In this document: piece by piece, positions 18,203 through 27,437 of the stretch
Position numbering within the stretch: position 1 is the stretch's first letter
Layout of the letters: the number at the start of each line of letters is the position of its first letter
From: Shewanella decolorationis S12
Lineage (GTDB): Bacteria > Pseudomonadota > Gammaproteobacteria > Enterobacterales > Shewanellaceae
Assembly (NCBI RefSeq): GCF_000485795.1
Contig: NZ_AXZL01000076.1
Location: forward strand, 495,895 to 559,894
Direction of reading: 5' to 3'
DNA: 64,000 bases
Made by a program: the position numbers and the translations under genes
Notes under the pieces: model-generated
The model's database searches: none
Seen by the model: the letters and a program-made list of their open reading frames with translations, nothing else
Told to the model about the DNA's origin: nothing

Positions 18203-18231
18203 AGCCGATGGCAGGACGGCCCGCCATCGGC
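18203..18231 (-). terminator. probable terminator after the first phosphatase gene
   Basis: GCCGATGGC / GCCATCGGC stem with an 11-base loop; the minus-strand tail is only partly T-rich, so this may be leaky. Confidence 0.5.
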
Positions 18232-18238
18232 ATTTGGC

Positions 18239-19879
18239 TTACTTCGCCGCCATTGCAGCTTCCGCTTTCGCGACCAAGTTCGCCGCACGGTTCATCACGT
18301 GGAAGATATGGTTTTGTTCAACCGTACCTTGGACCAGATCCGAGCTTGGGCCACGGGCAAAAATCGCCACGTCCTCACCCGCATGGGTTTCATCGCTTAA
18401 TGGCACTAGCGCTTCTTGATGGAAACCAACATCTTGGGTGTCCACAAAGTTCAAGTCCTTACGGCCTGCATCCACAGGGAAGTTATAACGCTCATCGCCA
18501 CCCGTCGCTAATGACGCATAACCCATACCGTTGGCATAACCTACTGTTGTGTAAGGTAAACCGTTAGCATCAGTTGAGTTAGTTACTTCGGCAATACCGT
18601 TTGCATCGTTGGTTTTCACTAAGCCAAGGATTGGGTTACCACGGGTTGGATAACCTGCGATGGTGAACACATGGCTATGGTCAGCCGTCACCATTAACAG
18701 AGTGTCGTTTGCCGAGGTTTTTTCCATCGCAACACGGACTGCTTCAGATAGCGCAACTGTGTCATACAGGGCGCGAGCGGCGTTACCCGCATGGTGCGCA
18801 TGGTCGATACGACCTGCTTCGACGATCAGCACATAGCCTTTGGTGTTTTTCTTCAGAATATCAATCGACTTGGCAGTCATTTCTGCGAGCGATGGCTCAC
18901 CCGTTACGCCCGCTTCGGTACGGTCGTAGTCGTATTCCATATGGGATGAGTTGAACAGACCCAGTAAATGGTCAGTGCTCTTCACATCCACATTTAGGAA
19001 ACCATCTCTGTCCTGAACGTAAGCCGCATTAGTGTACTTAGCTAACCATTCGGCAGTCAGATCGCGACCATCGTTACGCTTACCCGCTTTACCTTCTGGA
19101 TCAATCGTGGTTTTTGGGATAAAGCTACGGCGACCACCGCCCATCATCACGTTTAAACCGTTGCCATAGTTAAAATCGAGCATTTGCGCGGCGATATCTT
19201 TACAACCATTGGTTACCGCTTCCGCTGGCAGGTTTGAGTCGGCTTCCCAGTCACGCTCTGGTACGTGGGCATAGGTTGCCGCAGGCGTGGCGTGGGTTAA
19301 ACGCGCCGTAGTCACCACACCAGTCGACATGCCCGCCATGGCGGCCAGTTCCAGTGATGTCACTAAGTTTTGATCTTTGGTCGATGCGCAGTTAGCACGC
19401 ACTACGCCTTCGGCCTGTGAAATCACGCCCACATCGGTTTTCACCCCAGTCATCATCGCCGACATTGTGCCCGCAGAATCTGGTGTTTGACCATCGACGT
19501 TATAGGTCTTAGATAAACCGACGTAAGGCAAGGTTTCGAAAGATAAAGAGTTTTCTTCACCCGTCTTGCCCTTTAATTGACCTTCTAAAATACGCGCCGC
19601 AGTGATAGTCGAGACACCCATGCCGTCGCCGACAAATAGGATCACGTTTTTCGCCGCGCCCACATCGTTGTTAACGCTCAGGCCATCGGCCTTAGTCACA
19701 CGAGCCTGTGCATCGACATACCATTGGTTGACTGCGGTCCAGTCTTTACCGTCGCTGCCATTGGAACCGTTAGAACCATTCGAACCCGGCGTACCTGCCG
19801 CGCCGTTGTCACCATCGCTACCGCATGCGGCTAAACCCAGCATGGCAGAGATTGCGAGTACCAGTAATTTCTTATTCAT
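18239..19879 (-). CDS. alkaline phosphatase, predicted lipoprotein
   Basis: A 546-residue PhoA-family enzyme with DGMGVSTITAARIL, catalytic Ser in TPDSAGTMSAMMTGVKT, metal ligands in VTADHSHVF and ETHAGEDVAIFARGP, and RIDHAHHAGNAARAL. The signal peptide ends LGLAAC, and a Gly/Ser/Asn linker with repeated SNG units (about residues 26-45) separates the lipid anchor from the catalytic domain. It would hydrolyse phosphate monoesters at the cell surface or periplasm. It is a tandem paralogue of the gene at 19922. Pho regulation is expected, but no clear Pho box was seen. Confidence 0.9.
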   Translation of the reverse strand: MNKKLLVLAISAMLGLAACGSDGDNGAAGTPGSNGSNGSNGSDGKDWTAVNQWYVDAQARVTKADGLSVNNDVGAAKNVILFVGDGMGVSTITAARILEGQLKGKTGEENSLSFETLPYVGLSKTYNVDGQTPDSAGTMSAMMTGVKTDVGVISQAEGVVRANCASTKDQNLVTSLELAAMAGMSTGVVTTARLTHATPAATYAHVPERDWEADSNLPAEAVTNGCKDIAAQMLDFNYGNGLNVMMGGGRRSFIPKTTIDPEGKAGKRNDGRDLTAEWLAKYTNAAYVQDRDGFLNVDVKSTDHLLGLFNSSHMEYDYDRTEAGVTGEPSLAEMTAKSIDILKKNTKGYVLIVEAGRIDHAHHAGNAARALYDTVALSEAVRVAMEKTSANDTLLMVTADHSHVFTIAGYPTRGNPILGLVKTNDANGIAEVTNSTDANGLPYTTVGYANGMGYASLATGGDERYNFPVDAGRKDLNFVDTQDVGFHQEALVPLSDETHAGEDVAIFARGPSSDLVQGTVEQNHIFHVMNRAANLVAKAEAAMAAK

Positions 19880-19921
19880 TTTTTACTCCAAAAGTGAGAA
19901 CTGTAGGTCGTAGACGACCTA

Positions 19922-21418
19922 TTAGTACTTAGTGCCGCCAAGCTGCTGGGCTTGGTTGATAATGTGGAAGATCACGTTCTGCTCAATCACGCCCTGCACC
20001 AGATTCGAACCTGGGCCCATTGCGTGTAAGCTGATGTCTTCACCGGCGTGAGTCTCACTCTCCATTGGGATAAGTGCTTGTTGCATGAAGTCTTTATCTT
20101 GAGTATCGACTGAGGTTAAGTCGTCACGCACGCCAACCACTGCGCCAGGGCCGTTCGTGTAGGCCAGCGTGGTGTAAGGCTTGCCGTCGTTAGCGAGGGC
20201 TAACGAACCATCCACATCGTGGACTAAACCTAAAATCGGGTTACCGCGTTTTGGGTAGCCTGCAATGGTAAATACATGGCTGTGGTCAGCCGTTACCATG
20301 ATGAGGGTGTCATCGCTGCTGGTCGCATCTACCGCAGCTTTTACGGCGTTAGATAACTCAACCGCATCGGTCAAGGCGCGGCTAGCATTGCCCGCGTGGT
20401 GACCATGGTCGATACGACCCGATTCCACGATCAGCAGGAAGCCCTTATCGTTTTTCTTTAAAATCTCGAGGGATTTCGCGGTCATTTCAGAAAGTGATGG
20501 CTCACCACCAACGTCATCGGCACGATCCGCTTCGTATTCCATATGGGATGGGTTAAAGAGGCCAAGTAAGTGATCGGTATTGGCAACATCGATAGCATCG
20601 AAGCCTTTTTTGTCCCACACATAAGCTGCTTTGCTGAAGTTTTCGACCCACGCTTTAGTCAGGTCTTTGCCGTCTTTACGTTTACCGGCTTTGTTCTCAC
20701 CGTCAGTGACTTCTTTTGGTAAGAAGTAGCTGCGACCGCCGCCCAGTGCAACGCTGAGTGAGTTGGCCTCATCGCGCATAACCAGTTGGCTGGCGATATC
20801 GGTACAGCCATTCGCAACGGCTTCGGCAGGCAGGTTAAAATCGCCTTCCCAATCACGTTCTGGCGATTTAGCGTAAGCGGCCGCAGGAGTGGCGTGAGTT
20901 AAACGGGCAGTCGTGACAATCCCGGTCGATAAGCCTTTAGCATTGGCAAGATCAACTAGAGATACGAGTTCATTGCCTTTCGAAGACAAACAGTTACCAC
21001 GTAAACTGGTGTCAGAAATCGAGATAATACCGGCTTTGGTTTTTACCCCGGTAGCCATGGCGGTCATAGTACCTGCGGAGTCGGGCGTTTGCTGGTTAGT
21101 GTTGTAGGTTTTCACTAACGCAGTGTGTGGAAACTGCTCGAAACTTAAGAAGTTTTCTTCACCGCCTTGGTTACCCGTTTGCTGCTGTCCTTGCAGAATA
21201 CGGGCGGCAGTTAAGGTTGAAATACTCATGCCGTCGCCGACAAAAAGAATCACGTTTTTAGCTGTTTTCTTGGTTTCAACCTGCGCTTTAGCCGCAACAT
21301 TGGCTGCACTGTCTTTAAACCACTGACTGTCAGTTTGAGTTGCGGGTAAGACTGCAGCGTGGGCTACAACCGTCATTAAACTGCAGGAGATAGCTGCAGC
21401 GATCCGTTTAATATTCAT
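19922..21418 (-). CDS. alkaline phosphatase, soluble secreted form
   Basis: A 498-residue PhoA-family enzyme with a normal signal peptide (hydrophobic core, cleavage near VAHAAVL). Catalytic and metal residues are intact: DGMSISTLTAARIL, TPDSAGTMTAMATGVKT, RIDHGHHAGNASRAL, VTADHSHVF and ETHAGEDISLHAMGP. It shares most of these with the neighbour at 18239, and the pair looks like a tandem duplication that later diverged in localisation. Three in-frame starts lie within 12 bases; the ATG at 21418 is preferred. It probably shares a transcript with the downstream gene after 42 bp. Confidence 0.9.
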   Translation of the reverse strand: MNIKRIAAAISCSLMTVVAHAAVLPATQTDSQWFKDSAANVAAKAQVETKKTAKNVILFVGDGMSISTLTAARILQGQQQTGNQGGEENFLSFEQFPHTALVKTYNTNQQTPDSAGTMTAMATGVKTKAGIISISDTSLRGNCLSSKGNELVSLVDLANAKGLSTGIVTTARLTHATPAAAYAKSPERDWEGDFNLPAEAVANGCTDIASQLVMRDEANSLSVALGGGRSYFLPKEVTDGENKAGKRKDGKDLTKAWVENFSKAAYVWDKKGFDAIDVANTDHLLGLFNPSHMEYEADRADDVGGEPSLSEMTAKSLEILKKNDKGFLLIVESGRIDHGHHAGNASRALTDAVELSNAVKAAVDATSSDDTLIMVTADHSHVFTIAGYPKRGNPILGLVHDVDGSLALANDGKPYTTLAYTNGPGAVVGVRDDLTSVDTQDKDFMQQALIPMESETHAGEDISLHAMGPGSNLVQGVIEQNVIFHIINQAQQLGGTKY

Positions 21419-21571
21419 CACGTTCATCACCGATTTTATTATTGAGTGTATGAGGGTATTCCCTTAAGAGGCGCCCACATTTTCAATGCTTTATATGACG
21501 AACTGGCGTGATTTTAATGGCGTTTTTATTGCAGCAAGATGTCGAAATGATTGCAGTAAACAGAATAGAAA

Positions 21572-21610
21572 ACGCTAAGTTTATCCAAGTTACGGGATAA
21601 ACTTAGCGTA
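21572..21610 (-). terminator. terminator of the TonB-receptor gene
   Basis: CGCTAAGTTTATCC / GGATAAACTTAGCG stem, perfect over 14 bases with a 7-8-base loop, followed by TTTTC on the minus strand. It separates the receptor gene from the phosphatase pair. Confidence 0.85.
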
Positions 21611-21653
21611 TCGGCTGGTGCTAGCAATGGTCACTCAAGAATGGTCACTCAAG

Positions 21654-23735
21654 TTAGAAACGATAACTGACACTCACCCGCACCATGCGCGGCTCCACGG
21701 GATGATAATGTAAGTCTTCCACGCCTTCAGCTGGCTCACCCACTAGACGAGACTCGTAGAAATAATCGATATCGTGGTCTTTGCTATCAAATATATTCAA
21801 TAGCTCGAGCTTAGTATCGAAGCCCGATAACTGATAGCCAAGGGCAAGGTTCACTAAGGTAGTGTCATCGGCTTTATGCTCATCAAAACTATCGAGGATC
21901 CGCTCACCTAAATATCTCAGCCTGACACTGGTATACCAACCATCGGCATCGGGACGGTAGGTAATGCCCGCACTGCCAACAAAGGGCACTGCGCCATCGA
22001 CATATTTGCCTTCATCGAGTTCATTTTCGGTAAAACGGGCACGGGTCCAGGCCAGTTCCATATCTAAACTCAAATCATCGTTAAGCCAATAATAGGCCGT
22101 GACTTCAACGCCGTAACGCTCAGAGGCGCGGCTTGGTTCGGTATTGCCCGCATCGCCGACGAAGAGTAGTTCAGAGTCGAGTTCCAAATACCAAAGCGCC
22201 GCCGAGAAGTTAATAAAGTCGCGGTCATAGTATTTGACCCCAAACTCCCCGCCATTGGAGCGCACTAACAAATCGACCTTTTCAACTGGATCGCCCGTGA
22301 CTGGGTCAACCTTAATGGTTGCACCGCGGGCATCGTTAGAATGCAATCCCTGCCCCGCATTCATGTAGAGTTCCAGATTATCGTTTACTAGGTAGGAAGC
22401 GCCCGCCTTTAAGCTCAACATACCATCGGAAGCATCGCCGCTGTTGAGGTGATTATCACTATCGACCTGCACATCGAAATAGTCGTATCTCAAGCCTAAA
22501 TTCAAACGCCATTGGTCAGCAGGCAACCACTCCAGCTTGCCAAACAATCCCGTAGAGAGTTCCTGCACTTCATCGAGTCTCACAGTGCTGAGGCGTTCCC
22601 GTGCTTTGGTGTTATATAAACCCACGGCACCAATATCGTCGTAGCGCACATCGGCACCTAGACTGTAATTGATTTGTGTCCCCGCCAGACTCATTTGCCA
22701 GTCGCGTTTAATATCGCCGCCCCAAATGGTGCGCTCATCGACCTGCTCAAATTCATCGCCATTGATGGGATCGTTTAAGAAGTAAGTAAAGTTTGAAAAC
22801 AGATCCATGGTCGAGCGTATGGCATAGGCATTGGCCTGCCAGTTACCGGCGTCATAATTCGCCGAAATGCTGTAACGACTGGCCTCACCGCCCACATCGG
22901 TATCGAGTGAACCGTAAAAATCAATCAGCCCAGACTCCACCGCCCGCGCCGGAATTTGATCCGCCGAATTCCAGCTATTGTCGTAGGCCATCATGGTGAG
23001 ACTAAAGTCCCCGCCATTAAGCTTAGTAAGATAGCGGCCTACCACATTGATTTTGCTAACATCTTCCTTAATATCGCTCCAAGGGCCATCGTAAGCCTGC
23101 AACTCTGTTCCTAAAATAAATCGGCCGACCTCGGTCTTCATATCCTGAGTGGCCACCAGCCGTTGATAACCGTATTCCCCTAAGGTCACCCCAACTTGGC
23201 GATAAGCGAGTTCATCGGCGAGCTGAATTTGCGCCGCACCCGCGCCGGAAAAGTCCGCCACTTCAGGATAATAAGCTCCTTTGGCATAACGGATTTCCCC
23301 CAACAGCTCGGGGATTAAAAAGTTAAGATCCGTATAACCTTGGCCATGGCCGTGGGTCCGCATATTGACCGGCATACCTTCGACACGGGTATTAAAATCT
23401 GTGCCATGGTCTAAGTTAAAGCCACGCAGAAAATACTGATTCGCCTTACCCGAACCACTGTGCTGAGTGACGATCATCCCGGGGACAAACTCGAGGATCT
23501 CCCCTGTGCGCAGCAGCGGGCGACTCTCGATTTCAGCCGCCCCCACTATCCCTTCCGACGCCGAAGTGCTATGGCCTAAGGTATTAATTTGCCTGCCACG
23601 CACTTCTAAACGCTCGATTTTATCCAGATCATCGGCCAGTGCTGTGGCCGATAAGCCGCAAAGTGGCAATAAACATACGCTGGTTAAATAGGCTTTAGCT
23701 GACCGTGTTTTTAAAATGTGTTGTTTTAGTTTCAT
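21654..23735 (-). CDS. TonB-dependent outer-membrane receptor
   Basis: A 693-residue receptor with signal peptide (cut near ATALADDL), a plug domain (about 45-170: RPLLRTGEILEFVPGMIVTQ, NQYFLRGFNLDHGTDFNTRV) and a 22-strand-type barrel ending in aromatic VSVSYRF, the signal for outer-membrane assembly. The HGHGQGYTDLNFLIPELL stretch marks a distinct family of uncertain ligand. Energy for uptake would come from TonB-ExbBD. It sits upstream of two phosphatases, with its own terminator between, which could suggest uptake of a phosphorylated compound; this is inference. Confidence 0.88.
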   Translation of the reverse strand: MKLKQHILKTRSAKAYLTSVCLLPLCGLSATALADDLDKIERLEVRGRQINTLGHSTSASEGIVGAAEIESRPLLRTGEILEFVPGMIVTQHSGSGKANQYFLRGFNLDHGTDFNTRVEGMPVNMRTHGHGQGYTDLNFLIPELLGEIRYAKGAYYPEVADFSGAGAAQIQLADELAYRQVGVTLGEYGYQRLVATQDMKTEVGRFILGTELQAYDGPWSDIKEDVSKINVVGRYLTKLNGGDFSLTMMAYDNSWNSADQIPARAVESGLIDFYGSLDTDVGGEASRYSISANYDAGNWQANAYAIRSTMDLFSNFTYFLNDPINGDEFEQVDERTIWGGDIKRDWQMSLAGTQINYSLGADVRYDDIGAVGLYNTKARERLSTVRLDEVQELSTGLFGKLEWLPADQWRLNLGLRYDYFDVQVDSDNHLNSGDASDGMLSLKAGASYLVNDNLELYMNAGQGLHSNDARGATIKVDPVTGDPVEKVDLLVRSNGGEFGVKYYDRDFINFSAALWYLELDSELLFVGDAGNTEPSRASERYGVEVTAYYWLNDDLSLDMELAWTRARFTENELDEGKYVDGAVPFVGSAGITYRPDADGWYTSVRLRYLGERILDSFDEHKADDTTLVNLALGYQLSGFDTKLELLNIFDSKDHDIDYFYESRLVGEPAEGVEDLHYHPVEPRMVRVSVSYRF

Positions 23736-24177
23736 TGAGTGTTTCCCGAGTCAACGAGTTGATGACGCGGATTTAACACTGTCTTCACAGCATAAAAGCA
23801 GATCTAGCTCAAACTCTAGTGAGGAAAAATTCGCCAACGACATTTATCTATCGAATTTATGTGCTGAGTCGCACATTTTTACTGGCAAAAGGACAATTTG
23901 TCCGCCACCAGATCACATTTTATTGCCGATATTGAGTATTTTCACAGATGAAATAACAAGGGAGAATAAAGCTAAGCCAATAAATTAGGATGGCTATACT
24001 CTATATAACCTGAACTCACTATGCGTACGACAGAGCGCCTTGATTGCGCAAAACTCTGCGCATCAGTCAGAAAATTTTTCATTTCCAAAAAATTATCTAT
24101 AGCATTGATTTAGATTGTTAAATTTAGATTTTTCGACACTAGGGCGTGTTATATATTCCATATTAAAGGGAGTGAGT
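23736..24177. other. divergent promoter region
   Basis: About 440 bp between the TonB receptor gene and the binding-protein gene. It should hold two promoters. No terminator, gene or confident operator was found; short imperfect repeats of TTGCGCA type occur near 24040. Confidence 0.4.
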
Positions 24178-24978
24178 ATGCCGCTTAGGAACCTTGCCAG
24201 TATATCCAATATGTTAATTGGAATTATCTTTTGCTTAAGCGCCCAAGCGAGTGAAACCACACCGTCACCAACAGGGACAACTGTAACGGATAAGCCCATA
24301 TTTACTATGGCGTTTTATGAGGATCCTGAACATAGCTTTTACTTTAAATGGGCCGAACTCATTTATAGCCATGCGTTAGAGCAACTGGGTTATCAATTTA
24401 GTTATGAACTCGTACCCGCAATTCGAGCCAGCAAAATGCTGGAGTCGGGTAAAGTCGATGGCGAACCCGGTAGAGTGTTCAACTATGGCGATAAAGTACA
24501 ACATGTGATTAGGGTTGAAGAACCCATTATCGAAACACATTTAATCGCCTTTAGTAATAATCCCAATATCAAGCTTACTGATTGGCAATCACTAACCGCA
24601 GCAGACTATAAGGTTGAATATTACCGAGGCATATTTCGAGTAGAACAAATCCTTACAGCGCTTATCCCAGAAGCGCGACTTAGTGAATCATCTTCACCCA
24701 TTAACTCATTTCGAAAATTACTTCACGGCCGGATTGATATCTACATCGATTCAGAAATAAGTTCGCAACTCCTTCAGCAAACTCCTGAGTTTAAAGATGG
24801 CCTGATAAAACCGATAGCGACCTTGGAGGCAGTCACAAGCTATGGTTATTTAAACGAGCGCCATAGCCAACTGGCTATAAACCTTGCTGCACAACTCAAA
24901 AAAATGAAGCAGCAGGGTTTATTTGAACTTTACAAGCAACAAGCGCAAGCCAGTATTAGCAGTAAGCAAAACAAATAA
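24178..24978 (+). CDS. periplasmic solute-binding protein, type 3 family
   Basis: A 266-residue protein with signal peptide (cut near AQASE) and the fold of bacterial extracellular solute-binding proteins, as in amino-acid ABC systems: PIFTMAFYEDPEHSFYFKWA, LELVPAIRA-like ligand region, and late hinge residues. The ATG at 24178 has GGGAGTG upstream; earlier codons are in a leader. Without neighbouring permease or ATPase genes it may be a sensor-type or stand-alone binding protein. Ligand unknown. Confidence 0.75.
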   Translation: MPLRNLASISNMLIGIIFCLSAQASETTPSPTGTTVTDKPIFTMAFYEDPEHSFYFKWAELIYSHALEQLGYQFSYELVPAIRASKMLESGKVDGEPGRVFNYGDKVQHVIRVEEPIIETHLIAFSNNPNIKLTDWQSLTAADYKVEYYRGIFRVEQILTALIPEARLSESSSPINSFRKLLHGRIDIYIDSEISSQLLQQTPEFKDGLIKPIATLEAVTSYGYLNERHSQLAINLAAQLKKMKQQGLFELYKQQAQASISSKQNK

Positions 24979-25012
24979 TCACACACCACGAATCACGCCA
25001 CGATTTAAGCCT

Positions 25013-25963
25013 CTAGCTTGCGATTAACTTACGCCACCTCAACAGATCACGAATACATTCGTAGCTAGGGAATAATGCGGTAACCAACAGGGCATGACTT
25101 AACCATTTATCTAACTGTTGCACTGTAAAAAGACCATTTAAGTCAGATCCTTGAACCTGTAACAATGGCGAGTTAAAGGCCAGAAAAACAAGAAATAACG
25201 CATAGGCTAGATTAATCCCCATATTCGTTAGCAATAATGTTTCCGTCCACACCTGACGGCGCAGTTGCCAAAAACTATTCAAAATAGACAGCAAAATAAT
25301 GGGGCTAAACCATTGCAGCAATTGCTGCACATTAACACTGAAGATAACTGAACGTGCCGCTAGTTGCTCGGCACTCATCCAGACACTACTCCAAATTACC
25401 ATGAGTAAAAAAAGATAAGTCGCTAGATCAGAAAATACGTCACTAAAGCGGATATGCTGCCAAGAAGGCGCCACTTTGGGCAGTTGTTGCGGTTGCCAGT
25501 CTTTACTACAGCCAGCGGAAATTGATTTTCCCTGAATTGAAAAACTCCAAAATGACAACACAATTACCGTAAATGCAAAGCAAGCATCACCGATAAAACC
25601 ATGGACAATATGCAGCAAAAATCCCAATAAACTCCCTTCACTCGCCCCAAGCCATTGGGTCGCACCGCCAATCACCTGCAATACAAATAAGACGCCCAGT
25701 ACCATATACAAGGTGTACTTAAACAAAGAGATATCTTCATTAGCCACTATGGGGCTTGGTGGCACAAATTGCCAAGCGACCTGTGCCGGATGTCCCATTT
25801 GCTTTAACACTGCGGCGATTTGTGATTCCGACAGCTCACCCTGTTCAGCAAGGGCATCCAATTGATCACAGATATTGGCTTTGAGTTCACGACTAATTTC
25901 CTGACGTTTATCTTCGGGCAATTCCCGTTGCACAGCGGCAATATAACGGTCAACTAATTCCAT
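25013..25963 (-). CDS. HAAS-domain membrane protein
   Basis: A 316-residue protein with an N-terminal HAAS-type helical domain (VDRYIAAVQRELPEDKRQEI) and about six membrane segments spread over residues 95-305. The ATG at 25963 lies 1 base past the padR stop, with GAGGAA inside padR, so translation is probably coupled. HAAS proteins commonly accompany PadR regulators and are thought to be targets or partners of a PadR-controlled envelope response. Its activity is unknown. Confidence 0.75.
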   Translation of the reverse strand: MELVDRYIAAVQRELPEDKRQEISRELKANICDQLDALAEQGELSESQIAAVLKQMGHPAQVAWQFVPPSPIVANEDISLFKYTLYMVLGVLFVLQVIGGATQWLGASEGSLLGFLLHIVHGFIGDACFAFTVIVLSFWSFSIQGKSISAGCSKDWQPQQLPKVAPSWQHIRFSDVFSDLATYLFLLMVIWSSVWMSAEQLAARSVIFSVNVQQLLQWFSPIILLSILNSFWQLRRQVWTETLLLTNMGINLAYALFLVFLAFNSPLLQVQGSDLNGLFTVQQLDKWLSHALLVTALFPSYECIRDLLRWRKLIAS

Positions 25964-25964
25964 A

Positions 25965-26321
25965 TCAGTTTTCCTCTGTATTCTCATCGGTAACCTGCCC
26001 TAGCAAAAATGCCAAGGCACCATTAAGTTGCTGCCATTCTTCGGTCAGTTGGCTAAGTAACTCAGCCCCCGATGATGACAATTGATAGTAACGGCGTTCG
26101 CGCCCTTCAGCCTGTCGCCACTCACTGTCTAACAATCCCTGTTCGGCTAAACGGCGCACTAAGGGATAAAGCGTCCCCTCATCAATATCGATACCGCCGT
26201 CCTGCAACTGTTTGCGGAGCGAATAGCCGTAATGGGGTTGTTTTAATAATCCCAGTACCGCCAACACTAATACGCCACGGCGTAACTCGAGCCGCATTTT
26301 GACTAGCTGTGAACTTGTCAT
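25965..26321 (-). CDS. PadR-family transcriptional repressor
   Basis: A 118-residue winged-helix protein with the PadR pattern: LRRGVLVLAVLGLLKQPHYG, YSLRKQLQDGGIDIDEGTL, and YPLVRRLAEQGLLDSEW. It lacks the long C-terminal coiled coil seen in some members. The start at 26321 has GGA 7 bases upstream. It probably represses its own operon with the HAAS gene. Tandem 18-bp near-repeats at 26357-26395, 36-75 bp upstream of the start, are a likely operator. Confidence 0.85.
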   Translation of the reverse strand: MTSSQLVKMRLELRRGVLVLAVLGLLKQPHYGYSLRKQLQDGGIDIDEGTLYPLVRRLAEQGLLDSEWRQAEGRERRYYQLSSSGAELLSQLTEEWQQLNGALAFLLGQVTDENTEEN

Positions 26322-26343
26322 GATCAATTCCTATGATTAACAC

Positions 26344-26395
26344 TGTGCCACACATACTATGCGGCACACAGTAAATGCTATGCGACACACAGTAA
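26344..26395. promoter_or_regulatory. tandem repeats, candidate PadR operator
   Basis: CTATGCGGCACACAGTAA (26357-26374) and CTATGCGACACACAGTAA (26378-26395) differ at one base and are 21 bp apart, two helical turns, so two dimers could bind side by side. A GTGCCACACA-type half lies just before (26345-26354). Confidence 0.55.
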
Positions 26396-26625
26396 TATGG
26401 CAAGTCTTTAGCGCAAAATTTAGTCAAAACGGTTTGGAGACTTATTTTTCAAATCAAATAAACCACAAGGTACTAAAGCCATCGCCCGCATAAAGCAAAG
26501 TGCATCAATCACGGGACAGCTAAGATACAAATTGCCAAAAAGCTTTAACTTGAGTAACTTAGCTGGCAGCCTTTTATGCAAGTAAATCCAATTAGGCGCA
26601 GAATCAACTTATAAGGGAATAATCA

Positions 26626-27219
26626 ATGCTCATGGAGAGAGGGATATTAGTTCGCTGGAACGATGAAAAGGGCTTTGGCTTTATTCAGCCAGATCAAAGC
26701 GGTGCTCGTGATGTGTTTATCCATATCTCAGTGCTTAAGAAGATGGCGCGAAAACCGAAAGTCGGCGATAGCATTTTATACCAAACTGAAGTCCAAAATG
26801 ACGGCAAAATTAAAGCTGTAATCGCTTCAATAGAGGGCGTTGCGGTACAGGCAGCCCCCCCCACATCAGCAGCCGCAAGCCAAACGCCGCAGGTCAATCG
26901 AGGCAATAAAAGCACCAACAACACTCAGTCATCATTCAACCGTTTGATTTCACTTTTATTACTTGTTGCACTCGCAGGATTTGGCTATAAGGAATTTCAA
27001 CAACGGCAAGAAACTATTGTTGAGGAAAAACCAGCCGCTTATTCCGAAGTACAATCTCCAAGAACAGTCGAACCTCAATTTCACTGTGAAGCAGGTAAAA
27101 CCCATTGCAGCCATATGCGCTCCTGTGCCGAAGCGACCTTTTACATTCAAAATTGTCCCAACACGCAAATGGATGGTGATGGCGATGGTATCCCCTGCGA
27201 GCGCCAATGGTGTAGCTAA
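26626..27219 (+). CDS. cold-shock domain / TM / excalibur fusion protein
   Basis: A 197-residue protein with three parts. Residues 1-70 form a cold-shock RNA/ssDNA-binding domain with RNP1-like GFGFIQPD and DVFIHISVL. A membrane segment lies at about 108-121 (LISLLLLVALAGFGY). The C-terminus (about 151-197) is an excalibur-like calcium-binding domain with CSHMRSCAEATFYIQNCP and the DGDGDGIPCERQWC loop. The cold-shock part would be cytoplasmic and the excalibur part periplasmic. AAGGGA precedes the ATG. Function unknown. Confidence 0.85.
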   Translation: MLMERGILVRWNDEKGFGFIQPDQSGARDVFIHISVLKKMARKPKVGDSILYQTEVQNDGKIKAVIASIEGVAVQAAPPTSAAASQTPQVNRGNKSTNNTQSSFNRLISLLLLVALAGFGYKEFQQRQETIVEEKPAAYSEVQSPRTVEPQFHCEAGKTHCSHMRSCAEATFYIQNCPNTQMDGDGDGIPCERQWCS

Positions 27220-27246
27220 TCCATTTTGTAACGAGGTAAAGCAAAA

Positions 27247-27399
27247 ATGATAAATAAGCTTGCGCACTGGGTAGGTCATCTTCGCGGAAGACAGATAACA
27301 GGGTTAATCGTATTAGGCGTAATCATACTGACGGTGAGCCTATTTTTTATAGGAACATTTCTCGGCAGCAGTGCCGTAAAATGGGGATTAATTCCGTGA
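27247..27399 (+). CDS. small one-pass membrane protein
   Basis: A 50-residue ORF with GAGG about 13 bases before the ATG. Residues about 18-39 form a strong membrane segment (GLIVLGVIILTVSLFFIGTF), flanked by a positively charged N-terminus with GHLRGRQ. It lies 27 bp past the excalibur fusion gene and may share its transcript. Not recognised; the predicted membrane orientation, in-cytoplasm N-terminus, is inference. Confidence 0.6.
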   Translation: MINKLAHWVGHLRGRQITGLIVLGVIILTVSLFFIGTFLGSSAVKWGLIP

Positions 27400-27437
27400 T
27401 ATTCTGTCTGTAAAAGCCCCAATAGATAGGATTACCC

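Noticed and set aside
21431..21530. Pho box upstream of the alkaline phosphatases
   Set aside because: Only weak CTGTCAT-like matches with wrong spacing; regulation by PhoB is plausible but not shown.
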